Notes under the pieces: model-generated | Told to the model about the DNA's origin: nothing | What the model saw: only the letters and a program-made list of their open reading frames with translations | Database searches by the model: none | Assembly: GCA_015061035.1 (NCBI GenBank) | Contig: SUXK01000010.1 | Coordinates: 1 to 53,610, forward strand | DNA length: 53,610 nucleotides | From: Bacteroidales bacterium | Lineage (GTDB): Bacteria; Bacteroidota; Bacteroidia; Bacteroidales; G3-4614 | Reading direction: 5' to 3' | Program-made: the position numbers and the translations under genes | Shown here: positions 1-8,261 of the stretch, piece after piece | Layout: every line of letters begins with the position of its first letter | How positions within the stretch are numbered: position 1 is the first letter of the stretch

Positions 1-2079
1 ATAACAGGCGGATACCTAATTGAAGTTGACGGATTTGCCGATAGCGAAATTTCATGGTTCCAAACTTCACAAGGCATGAAGGTGACAATCAAATACCCCA
101 AAGATGATGAGATAAACGCAGACCAATCAGCCTACATTGCTAACTATACACAAAATATGGAGAATGCAATGTTCAGCACCAACTTTACCGATGCAGAGTT
201 AGGATGGCGAAAATACATAGATGAAGTCTCAATGGTAGATTGGTATATAGCATGTGAGTTATTCGGAAACTCTGACTCATGGTGGAGTACCTATATGTAC
301 AAGGAGCGTAACGATGTATTCAAATTTGGACCACTATGGGACTTTGATATAGCCTTCAACAACGATAACCGTTTGGGTGATGCAACAAATCTTATGATGC
401 GTACATACGCTCACGAACCCAAAACGTGGATTTCTCGTTGGTGGCAAGATGCAGGCTTTGTATCGGCAGTAAAAACACGTTGGACAGAGTTGAGAGCCGC
501 AGGATTAGAGGCATTTATGACAAACTATATCACAACTACTGCTACCTATCTTGATGCTTCTCAGAAGAATAACTTTGAGGTTTGGAATATATTAAATACA
601 ATAGTTTACAACGAACTTGCAGCACGTGGCTCATACGAGGCAGAGGTTGAATTCCTAAAAGAGTATGTACGAAATCGTATAGCATATCTTGACACTCAAT
701 TTGAGATGGCAGAGACAATCTGTTCAGTATTAGTCACATCTTCAAACAACTCATGGGGAACAGTCTCGGTTTCAGAAACAACAGTAAATGCAAATGATAC
801 AGTAACATTAACAGCAACTCCAGCGGAGGGTTGCAAATTTGTAAACTGGACTATTGACGGAGTAGATGCAGGGAACGAAAATCCTATGGAGTTGGTTGTA
901 ACTTCAACAACAGAAGTAAAAGCCAACTTTAAAGAGATTAAAAAGACTCTGCCAAAAGTATATGTTGAAACGCCTAATGGTGTAGCAATTACAAGTAAAG
1001 AGGTGTGGACAGAGGAGTGCATAATACGCATTGAAGATGAACTTGGCGAGGAGGTTATGAATACCACAACTAATTTCCGTGGACGTGGAAACTCAACATG
1101 GAGTTACCCTAAAAAGCCATACGCCATTAAACTCGATAGTAAAGCAGAGGTTTTAGGTATGCCAAAACATAAACGTTGGGTATTGTTGGCAAACTGGATG
1201 GACCGCACCCTAATGCGTAATGCAGTAGCATTTGAGATGGCACGTCAAATAATGGATTGGGCACCAAGAGGGGAGTTTGTGGAGTTCTATCTAAATGGCT
1301 CTCATCAAGGAAACTACTATCTGTGTGAGCAGATAAAGATTGACAAAAACAGAGTAAATATCACCGAGTTTGAGGATGGCTCTGCAACAGGCGAAGATGG
1401 AGGTTATCTATTAGAATTTGACACCAACTATCAAGCAGAGATAAACTATTTTATGTCGCAAGTCTATGGCTACCCTGTAACTATAAAAGATCCTGATGAA
1501 GAGATAATAACAGAGTGGACACATCCATATTTTACATACATTGACAACTATATAGGAGATGTTGAGAATGCTCTTGTAGATAATGATTTTGAGACCGTAT
1601 TCAGCAAAATTGATTACTCAACCTATATCGATTATTTGTTGATACATGAGGTTACTTCAAACGAAGAACCCAAGCATCCCAAAAGTTGCTATATGTATAA
1701 GGATGCAGGAGGTAAGTTGTGTGCAGGACCTATCTGGGATTTTGACTGGGGAACATTTGAACCAAACAAAACAGGATTGTTGCTAACAAACTCTCTATGG
1801 TATGGACAGTTAATGAACTCTGCTGAGTTCCGAACAGCCATAAAAGCACGTTGGGCAGAGATAAAACCCATATTTGAAAATATTGATACATTCATTGATG
1901 AACAAGCCGATTTAATTCGTGAGTCGGAGGCAGTAAACCATGAAATGTGGCCAATAGATTCTCGCCACAACTATCCTAATGGCGATGAGTTAATGGATTT
2001 TGATTCAGCAGTTGAGAGAATGAAACAGGCAATAGATGATCGTATAATAGCACTGGATAGTGCAATAAACGCTTTGTAG
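1..2079 (+). CDS. Surface CotH-kinase family protein, two CotH domains around an InlB-like repeat (5' truncated)
   Basis: The frame is open from base 1, so the start and any signal peptide lie outside the window; the first internal Met is at base 76. A first, partial CotH domain ends near base 700 and holds the GPLWDFD motif. An InlB-type B-repeat follows (about 720-940, with the FVNWTIDG core). A second, complete CotH domain fills the rest, with FRGRGNSTW, a GGYLLEFD segment and GPIWDFDWG. The opening residues (GGYLIEVDGF) match the GGYLLEFD segment of the second domain, so the two are tandem copies. Bacterial CotH homologues resemble the spore-coat protein kinase CotH and occur on Bacteroidota surfaces, but their substrates are mostly unknown. 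There is no obvious T9SS tail. A strong terminator follows. Confidence 0.85.
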   Translation: MTGGYLIEVDGFADSEISWFQTSQGMKVTIKYPKDDEINADQSAYIANYTQNMENAMFSTNFTDAELGWRKYIDEVSMVDWYIACELFGNSDSWWSTYMYKERNDVFKFGPLWDFDIAFNNDNRLGDATNLMMRTYAHEPKTWISRWWQDAGFVSAVKTRWTELRAAGLEAFMTNYITTTATYLDASQKNNFEVWNILNTIVYNELAARGSYEAEVEFLKEYVRNRIAYLDTQFEMAETICSVLVTSSNNSWGTVSVSETTVNANDTVTLTATPAEGCKFVNWTIDGVDAGNENPMELVVTSTTEVKANFKEIKKTLPKVYVETPNGVAITSKEVWTEECIIRIEDELGEEVMNTTTNFRGRGNSTWSYPKKPYAIKLDSKAEVLGMPKHKRWVLLANWMDRTLMRNAVAFEMARQIMDWAPRGEFVEFYLNGSHQGNYYLCEQIKIDKNRVNITEFEDGSATGEDGGYLLEFDTNYQAEINYFMSQVYGYPVTIKDPDEEIITEWTHPYFTYIDNYIGDVENALVDNDFETVFSKIDYSTYIDYLLIHEVTSNEEPKHPKSCYMYKDAGGKLCAGPIWDFDWGTFEPNKTGLLLTNSLWYGQLMNSAEFRTAIKARWAEIKPIFENIDTFIDEQADLIRESEAVNHEMWPIDSRHNYPNGDELMDFDSAVERMKQAIDDRIIALDSAINAL

Positions 2080-2103
2080 AATTTTTCTATAAAACTAACA
2101 ATC

Positions 2104-2139
2104 AATAAGCGATGTCAAAAAAACTTGACATCGCTTATT
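2104..2139 (+). terminator. Terminator after the CotH gene
   Basis: A perfect 15-bp inverted repeat (AATAAGCGATGTCAA and its complement) with a 6-nt A-rich loop, followed by a T-rich stretch, 25 bases after the stop. Confidence 0.85.
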
Positions 2140-2175
2140 TTCTATATAAATAAGTTAAATAAGAGGATATCAGGA

Positions 2176-2201
2176 GCATTTATAAAACTCTTTTATAATG
2201 C
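2176..2201 (+). promoter_or_regulatory. Hairpin in the gadB upstream region
   Basis: GCATT plus ATAAAA pair with TTTTAT plus AATGC across a 3-nt loop, with one bulged T, giving 11 pairs. It lies 39 bases before the gadB start and has no T-tract. It could be an operator or an mRNA leader hairpin acting on the decarboxylase; this is inference from position and symmetry. Confidence 0.35.
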
Positions 2202-2239
2202 GAAGTGTTTATAAGAGGTAAACAATAAAAACTTTAATT

Positions 2240-3679
2240 ATGAAAGAAAATAACAGTTGCCACACCGACAGTTGTGGATGCACTACTCCAATTTTTGGAT
2301 CGGAGCGAATGTTGCAATCAGCACCATGTGAAACAATCCCATGTCATCCAACCTCTCCCGAGATTGCCTACCAGATGGTAAAAGATGAGACCTTTGCACA
2401 AACCCAGCCACGTCTAAATCTTGCCACCTTTGTAACAACCTATATGGATAAGTATGCAACCCGACTTATGAACGAGGCAATAGCGGTTAACTACATTGAT
2501 GAAACAGAATATCCTCGTGTAGCGGTGATGAATGCCAAATGTATTAACATTATGGCAAACCTTTGGAACTCTCCTGAACAGAACAAATGGAAAACAGGAG
2601 CAATAGCAATAGGTTCATCAGAGGCGTGTATGTTAGGAGGAGTAGCAGCGTGGTTACGCTGGAAAGCACGCCGAAAAGCAGCAGGGAAACCATGCGACAA
2701 ACCAAACTTTGTAATATCATCGGGCTATCAGGTAGTGTGGGAAAAGTTTGCACAGTTGTGGCAAATTGAGATGCGTACTGTGCCCCTTACACACGAACAT
2801 ATCACACTCGATATTGAGAAAGCCATATCAATGTGTGATGAAAATACAATATGCGTTGTGCCAATTCAAGGAGTAACGTGGACAGGACTAAATGATGATG
2901 TTGAGGCACTCAATAGAGCACTCGAAAAGTATAATGCTTCAACAGGTCATAACGTGCCAATTCACGTAGATGCAGCATCGGGCGGATTTATATTGCCCTT
3001 CCTTCAACCCGAAAAGTGTTGGGATTTCCGTTTGAAGTGGGTACTCTCAATAAGCACCTCAGGTCACAAATATGGTCTTGTATATCCCGGTTTGGGTTGG
3101 GTGGTATGGAAAGATAAATCGTATCTGCCTGAAGAGATGTCGTTCAGTGTAAATTATCTTGGAGCAAACATAACGCAAGTAGGATTAAACTTCTCTCGCC
3201 CTGCGGCACAAATCTTAGGACAATACTACCAATTCATCCGATTGGGATTTGAAGGATATAAAGCCATACAACAGAGCAGTATGGCTGTGGCAGAGTATCT
3301 ACACGCTGAGATTGCCAAGATGCCACAATTCCACGCATATAGTACAACACTTGAAAATCCGTTGTTCATTTGGTCTCTCAAAGATGATTATGCCAAAAAG
3401 GCAAAATGGACACTATTTGACCTGCAAGACCGACTAAAACAGAGTGGTTGGATGGTACCTGCCTATACAATGCCAAAGGATATTGAGGATATGACCGTAA
3501 TGCGAATAGTTGTGCGTCAAGGCTTCTCTCGCGATATGGCAGATATGCTACTTGCCGATATTAAAAACTACATTGCCGATTTAGAGAAGTTAGAGTACCC
3601 AACCGAGTCGCGTATAGCAACCGATAAAAAAGATTGTCATAAACGAAAATGGCACTTCTTCTCACATACGGGAAGGTAA
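2240..3679 (+). CDS. gadB: Glutamate decarboxylase
   Basis: PLP-dependent enzyme converting glutamate to GABA and CO2 while consuming a proton. The 479 residues cover the whole family; the body closely resembles Bacteroides GAD (FAQTQPRLNLATFVTTYM, WNSPE, AIGSSEACMLGG). HVDAASGG at 242-249 supplies the PLP-contacting Asp, and SGHKYG carries the Schiff-base Lys277. The N-terminus is unusual: five cysteines in the first 35 residues (CHTDSCGC and later ones). The C-terminus ends in a basic His-rich tail (SHTGR); in E. coli GadB a C-terminal His closes the active site at neutral pH, so this tail may do the same (inference). The gene stands alone between terminators. A GadC-like antiporter lies about 41 kb away. 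Confidence 0.97.
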   Translation: MKENNSCHTDSCGCTTPIFGSERMLQSAPCETIPCHPTSPEIAYQMVKDETFAQTQPRLNLATFVTTYMDKYATRLMNEAIAVNYIDETEYPRVAVMNAKCINIMANLWNSPEQNKWKTGAIAIGSSEACMLGGVAAWLRWKARRKAAGKPCDKPNFVISSGYQVVWEKFAQLWQIEMRTVPLTHEHITLDIEKAISMCDENTICVVPIQGVTWTGLNDDVEALNRALEKYNASTGHNVPIHVDAASGGFILPFLQPEKCWDFRLKWVLSISTSGHKYGLVYPGLGWVVWKDKSYLPEEMSFSVNYLGANITQVGLNFSRPAAQILGQYYQFIRLGFEGYKAIQQSSMAVAEYLHAEIAKMPQFHAYSTTLENPLFIWSLKDDYAKKAKWTLFDLQDRLKQSGWMVPAYTMPKDIEDMTVMRIVVRQGFSRDMADMLLADIKNYIADLEKLEYPTESRIATDKKDCHKRKWHFFSHTGR

Positions 3680-3773
3680 ATGTCGGTTATCAGTTGTCGG
3701 TTTCGTAAACTCAACCGCCCTTCGGGTAGTTTTTAGTTGTTAGACATATTAGTCAAATTAGTGTTATAAGAGT

Positions 3774-3809
3774 GAGGCTGTGCCAAAATTTTCATTTTGA
3801 CTCAGCCTC
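3774..3809 (+). terminator. Terminator after gadB
   Basis: GAGGCTG pairs with CAGCCTC, with an inner CAAAA/TTTTG stem, followed by TTTT. It stands between the converging gadB and membrane-protein genes. Confidence 0.75.
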
Positions 3810-3867
3810 TTTTCGTATGCTTTATTTATCAAAGAGAAGTGAGAAGTTATATATATGCGGGAATAAC

Positions 3868-4623
3868 TTATGTTTCAATTGTAAAATATACACTTGCCCA
3901 ACTGGTTATAAATCCTATAAGTCCAGAGGTGAAAGCAAAAATTGGAATAACTGACCAACTTCCCCATAATACAATAACTAAGAGTGCCGCTGTTATAAGA
4001 GTAGTTTTAAATCCTACAACAATGGCATTTTTAAAAGGTCTATTATCATCATGTGATGCACATCCAAAGATTGAGACTACGATTAATGCAATTAACCAAA
4101 ATATATAGGCATAGCCTATGTAAACAAATACCTTTTGTAGTGGGACCCCATTGTACTCTATTGAATCAATAATCTCTTCAAATACTTCTAATTCTTCATC
4201 TGTTTTATATCCAAAAATTATATTATATGGTTTTGATGTATATGAGGTGTAGGTTACATATTTATATTCATCTCTATCTAATTTATAATAATTCATCTTG
4301 TAATCTTTATTCCATTGAAAAAAATACTCTCTTTCACTATCAATGAGTTCATATTTTTTTAATTCTGGATTACATATTGTATCTGCTGAATTGAGGACTT
4401 TAGTTGAGTTGAATCCTGTGATGTCTAATACATTGCATATGAAGAAATTCTTATATGAAGAGTCTGCTGTGAAAACATAAGAACTATTATTATTTCTCTG
4501 CTCTATATGGCTATCAGGTAACTCAAAAGAGATGTCTCCCTTCATCTCAAATATCTTGGAATTAGATGATAAGGGTGTAATAATAAATAGAAGCAGTAAA
4601 AATAATTTTAAATAGTCTTTCAT
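3868..4623 (-). CDS. Unknown exported membrane protein
   Basis: I do not recognise a family for these 251 residues. Residues 1-22 look like a signal peptide (KLFLLLLFIITPLSSNS). About 140 polar residues follow, rich in Tyr, Asp and Asn, which would lie outside the cytoplasmic membrane. Hydrophobic segments follow at about 165-187 and 203-250, ending in FAFTSGLIGFITSWASVYF. It starts 21 bases after the pheA stop and may be the last gene of the speA-truA-pheA unit. The long C-terminal hydrophobic part argues against a simple lipoprotein. Confidence 0.7.
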   Translation of the reverse strand: MKDYLKLFLLLLFIITPLSSNSKIFEMKGDISFELPDSHIEQRNNNSSYVFTADSSYKNFFICNVLDITGFNSTKVLNSADTICNPELKKYELIDSEREYFFQWNKDYKMNYYKLDRDEYKYVTYTSYTSKPYNIIFGYKTDEELEVFEEIIDSIEYNGVPLQKVFVYIGYAYIFWLIALIVVSIFGCASHDDNRPFKNAIVVGFKTTLITAALLVIVLWGSWSVIPIFAFTSGLIGFITSWASVYFTIET

Positions 4624-4644
4624 ATTATCAATGATTTTTAGGAA

Positions 4645-5478
4645 CTAAATAAACTCCTTATACTCTCCCAATATTCTAAAAGATTTAGTGAGCGGGGTGA
4701 TAGCGGTTAGTGATTGGCGGTAACGAACATAGTTGTCAAATGTAACATCTACATAAAAACGATACTCCCATTCGCAACCGATAATTGGCATTGACTCAAT
4801 CTTTGTTAGGTTTATGTCGTAGAACGAGAAGATTGTCAATATCTTTGATAAACTTCCGTGTGCGTGAGGAAGACTGAACACTAACGATGCTTTGTTGATG
4901 CCGGGAATGTTGGCACTGTTCTCTGTTTTGTTGGCATTTGCCAATATTAGGAAGCGGGTAAAGTTACGTTTGTTAGTCTCAATCCCTCTCTCAAGTATAT
5001 TTAGTCCATAATACTCGGCTGCAATATCGGCACAAATGGCAGCATGTCCTGTGAGATTTTTCTCTGCAATCTCCTTTGCCGAGCCTGCGGTATCATCTTT
5101 TTCAACAATTTTCAAACGTGGGTGAGCATCCAAGAAGTTGTCGCATTGAGCAAGAGCAATGGGGTGTGAGTTTACCTCAGTAATATCTTCAATAGTTTGA
5201 CCTTTAAGAGCCGCTAAAACGTGCGATATGCGGAGTTTATACTCTCCTATGATTTGCAACTCACTTGCTCGTAATAGTTCATAGTTCTGCAACAACGAGC
5301 CTGCAATGGTATTCTCTATTGCAACAATACCATAGTAGTCGCTCTCACAAGCCATTGTATTGAACAACTCCTTAAATGTTTGACAGGGTACGGTCTCAAT
5401 CTCCTCTCCTGCAAAATAGTTTCTTGCTGCTGCTTCGTGGAAACAGCCTGTAACTCCTTGTATAGTAACTTTTTTCAT
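4645..5478 (-). CDS. pheA: Prephenate dehydratase
   Basis: Converts prephenate to phenylpyruvate, the committed step to phenylalanine. The catalytic domain spans residues 1-185 and holds the essential TRF motif (T174-R175-F176). An ACT regulatory domain follows at about 197-270, with the GSLSKIL loop and ESMP (usually ESRP), where phenylalanine binds for feedback inhibition in characterised relatives. The protein is monofunctional: no chorismate mutase domain is fused. The length of 277 is normal for the single enzyme. It follows truA by 46 bases on the same strand and is probably cotranscribed with it, although the functions are unrelated. Confidence 0.95.
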   Translation of the reverse strand: MKKVTIQGVTGCFHEAAARNYFAGEEIETVPCQTFKELFNTMACESDYYGIVAIENTIAGSLLQNYELLRASELQIIGEYKLRISHVLAALKGQTIEDITEVNSHPIALAQCDNFLDAHPRLKIVEKDDTAGSAKEIAEKNLTGHAAICADIAAEYYGLNILERGIETNKRNFTRFLILANANKTENSANIPGINKASLVFSLPHAHGSLSKILTIFSFYDINLTKIESMPIIGCEWEYRFYVDVTFDNYVRYRQSLTAITPLTKSFRILGEYKEFI

Positions 5479-5524
5479 TCTCTATTTTTGTGTTTTAGCG
5501 GACGTAGCATACTACCTCCTTACT

Positions 5525-6268
5525 TTAACTAACAACTCCTTCCGGGTATCCCACATCAACCAAAAACAGTGCATTGCCCGGCATTGATGTTCCTGCTTTG
5601 CAACGGTCTTTAGCCTCAATAATTTTACAAAACTCCTCTATTGTAAGTTTGCCCCTGCCAACTTCAATAAGAGTGCCAACAATTGAACGCACCATATTGC
5701 GTAAAAAACGGTCGGCTGTGATAACAAATCGGTGCCCCCCCTCGCACTCCTCCCAATGAGCATCCATTACACAGCAGTTGTTGGTAACTGTATCGGTGTG
5801 CAGTTTGCTGAAACTTGTAAAGTCGGTAAAACTCTTCAACCTCTCTGCTGCTTGGTTCATAGCATCAAAATCGAGAGAGCCAAAGTATCTGTGAAAATAG
5901 TGCCTTGTGAAAGGACTCTTTACATTTGTTATGTAGTAGTTGTAGGTGCGGTAAGTTGCGTCAAAACGTGCGTGAGCATCATCCTTGACTCGGTGTATGG
6001 CATATACCGATATGTCTTGTGGTAGAATAGAGTTTAATCTACGCACAAAATCATCTGAGCATATCTCTTTCTCAGTGTCAAAGTGCAGGAACATTCTTTT
6101 GGCGTGAACACTAGCATCTGTTCTTCCAGCACCAACAACGGGGGTAGGGGTACCCAAAAGTTTATGCAATATCTCCTCAATAACCTGTTGTACGCTTATG
6201 GCATTTGGTTGCACCTGCCAACCATGGTAGGCACTGCCGTCATAAGCAATCTCAAGGAAATATCGCAT
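5525..6268 (-). CDS. truA: tRNA pseudouridine synthase A
   Basis: Makes pseudouridine at positions 38-40 of the tRNA anticodon stem-loop. The catalytic Asp is D51 in [11 protein letters not shown], and the N-terminus has the usual [10 protein letters not shown] motif; RFLRNMVR near the C-terminus is the conserved RNA-binding and dimer segment. At 247 residues it is full length. It starts 15 bases after the speA stop, so it is probably translated from the same messenger. Confidence 0.96.
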   Translation of the reverse strand: MRYFLEIAYDGSAYHGWQVQPNAISVQQVIEEILHKLLGTPTPVVGAGRTDASVHAKRMFLHFDTEKEICSDDFVRRLNSILPQDISVYAIHRVKDDAHARFDATYRTYNYYITNVKSPFTRHYFHRYFGSLDFDAMNQAAERLKSFTDFTSFSKLHTDTVTNNCCVMDAHWEECEGGHRFVITADRFLRNMVRSIVGTLIEVGRGKLTIEEFCKIIEAKDRCKAGTSMPGNALFLVDVGYPEGVVS

Positions 6269-6283
6269 ACTCTTTTATATAGT

Positions 6284-8185
6284 TTAATCTCTTTCGAGAT
6301 ATGTGTATCCATAAAGTCCCGAACGGTAGTTCGATAAGAACTCGCGTCCCTCTTCGGGAGTTATTATACCTGCTTTCATTGAAGATGTAACCCATGTCTC
6401 TAACGAACGCACCATCTTTTTGGGATTATATTGAACGTAATCCAATACTTCGGCAACAGTCTCTCCGTCAATGATCTGGTCAATCTCATAGTGGTCGTCA
6501 TACACGCTAACGTGAACTGCATTGGTGTCGCCAAACAGGTTATGTAAGTCTCCTAAAATCTCTTGATATGCACCCACAAGGAATACGCCTATATAATATG
6601 ACTCCTTCTTGTTCTTGATTGAGTGAACAGGTAAACTGTTACTCAAACTTTGGTATGATATAAAGTTTGTTATCTTACCGTCAGAGTCGCAAGTAATATC
6701 TTGTAGAGTTGCATTGCAATCGGGTTTCTCATCCAAACGAGCGATAGGCATAATTGGGAATACTTGGTCAATAGCCCAAAGGTCTGGAAGAGATTGGAAT
6801 AATGAGAAGTTACAGAAATATTTATCTGGTAACATTCTGGAGATTTTCTTCAACTCTTCTGGGACGTGTTTAAGTGAAGCCGATTCGGCATAAACATCTC
6901 TTGCCACACTCCAGAACAGACGCTCAACCAATGCTCGGTTTGGAAGGTCTAAAAGTCCCATACTGAATAGGTCAAGAGCCTCTTCTCTGATTTGAAGTGC
7001 ATCGTGCCAAGTTTCAATAAGTTGCGAAGATGATATTTTGTCGCGTAGGTGGTATAACTCTTTAACCAACTCGTGAGCATCATCAGGCATCTCATCATCG
7101 CGTTCCCATTTGGGAAGGCAAGCAGTCTCCAATACCTCAAAAACTAATACCGAGTGGTGGGCTGTAAGTGAACGTCCCGATTCGGTAATGATATTTGGAT
7201 GTGGTACATTGTTCTTGTTAGAGGCATCAACCAATGACCAGATAGAGTCATTTACATACTCTTGAATAGAGTAGTTCATACTGCTCTCGCTTGCCGATGA
7301 GCGTGTACCATCGTAATCAACGCCAAGACCTCCGCCAATATCAACAAAGTCAACATTGAATCCTAACTTACGTAATTGAACGTAAAATTGAGAAGCCTCT
7401 TTAAGTGCATTTTTAATGCGGCGTATTTTTGTAACTTGGCTGCCTATATGGAAGTGAATTAGGCGTACGCAGTCGCGAAGTTGCTTCTTGTCTATAAAAT
7501 CGAGGGCATCTAAAAGTTCGCTCGAGTTTAATCCGAACTTACTTACATCGCCTCCCGACTCTTCCCATTTGCCACTACCGCTGCTTGCAAGTTTAATGCG
7601 GATTCCGATATTTGGACGTATGTTCAAACGTTTGGCAATGTCAGCAATAAGAACAAGTTCGTTCATCTTCTCAACAACAAGGAAAATTCTGCGTCCCATC
7701 TTTTGAGCAAGAAGAGCCAACTCAATATAGTTCTCATCTTTATAACCGTTACAGATAATCAATGAATCCTTACCTGCATTTGTAGCCAACACAGCATGTA
7801 GTTCGGGCTTAGAGCCTGCCTCCAAACCTATGTTGAACTTTTTACCATGGCTTACTATCTCCTCAACCACTTGTCGCATTTGGTTTACCTTTATAGGATA
7901 AATCACAAAGTTTTGAGCAGTGTAACCATATTCATCTGCTGCTCTCTTAAAGCAATTCGATATTTTTTCGATACGATTATCAAGAATATCAGGGAAACGA
8001 ACCAATACAGGAGCAGTAACGTCACGCACCTGAAGTTCATCCATCAATTCTTTTAAATCGACACTCGCACCGCCCTCTTTGGGTGTGACTGCTACATGCC
8101 CTTTGTCGTTAATAGTGAAATATTTAAGGCCCCAGCCGTTGATATTATACAACTCCATAGAGTCTTCAATACGCCATCTTCTCAT
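6284..8185 (-). CDS. speA: Biosynthetic arginine decarboxylase
   Basis: PLP enzyme converting arginine to agmatine, the first step of one route to putrescine and spermidine. YPIKVNQ carries the PLP Lys99; GIRIKLASSGSGKW, HFHIGSQV and DIGGGLGVDYDG are barrel motifs of the group, and CDSDGKI lies in the C-terminal sheet domain, supplying the second active-site half. The length of 633 matches the family. I kept the first Met because Bacteroides homologues also begin with an M-R-x-W-R-I-E-D-S stretch. It heads a minus-strand run with truA and pheA. Confidence 0.96.
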   Translation of the reverse strand: MRRWRIEDSMELYNINGWGLKYFTINDKGHVAVTPKEGGASVDLKELMDELQVRDVTAPVLVRFPDILDNRIEKISNCFKRAADEYGYTAQNFVIYPIKVNQMRQVVEEIVSHGKKFNIGLEAGSKPELHAVLATNAGKDSLIICNGYKDENYIELALLAQKMGRRIFLVVEKMNELVLIADIAKRLNIRPNIGIRIKLASSGSGKWEESGGDVSKFGLNSSELLDALDFIDKKQLRDCVRLIHFHIGSQVTKIRRIKNALKEASQFYVQLRKLGFNVDFVDIGGGLGVDYDGTRSSASESSMNYSIQEYVNDSIWSLVDASNKNNVPHPNIITESGRSLTAHHSVLVFEVLETACLPKWERDDEMPDDAHELVKELYHLRDKISSSQLIETWHDALQIREEALDLFSMGLLDLPNRALVERLFWSVARDVYAESASLKHVPEELKKISRMLPDKYFCNFSLFQSLPDLWAIDQVFPIMPIARLDEKPDCNATLQDITCDSDGKITNFISYQSLSNSLPVHSIKNKKESYYIGVFLVGAYQEILGDLHNLFGDTNAVHVSVYDDHYEIDQIIDGETVAEVLDYVQYNPKKMVRSLETWVTSSMKAGIITPEEGREFLSNYRSGLYGYTYLERD

Positions 8186-8261
8186 CTATATTTTAGTTTT
8201 TATGGTTGATTATTATTTTATAGTTTTGTTCTTAAACCTGACTGCTGATAACTGTTAGTTA

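Noticed and set aside
3772-4108. Two plus-strand frames over the terminator and the membrane-protein gene
   Set aside because: They begin in the gadB terminator region and are antisense to a better gene with signal peptide and membrane helices.
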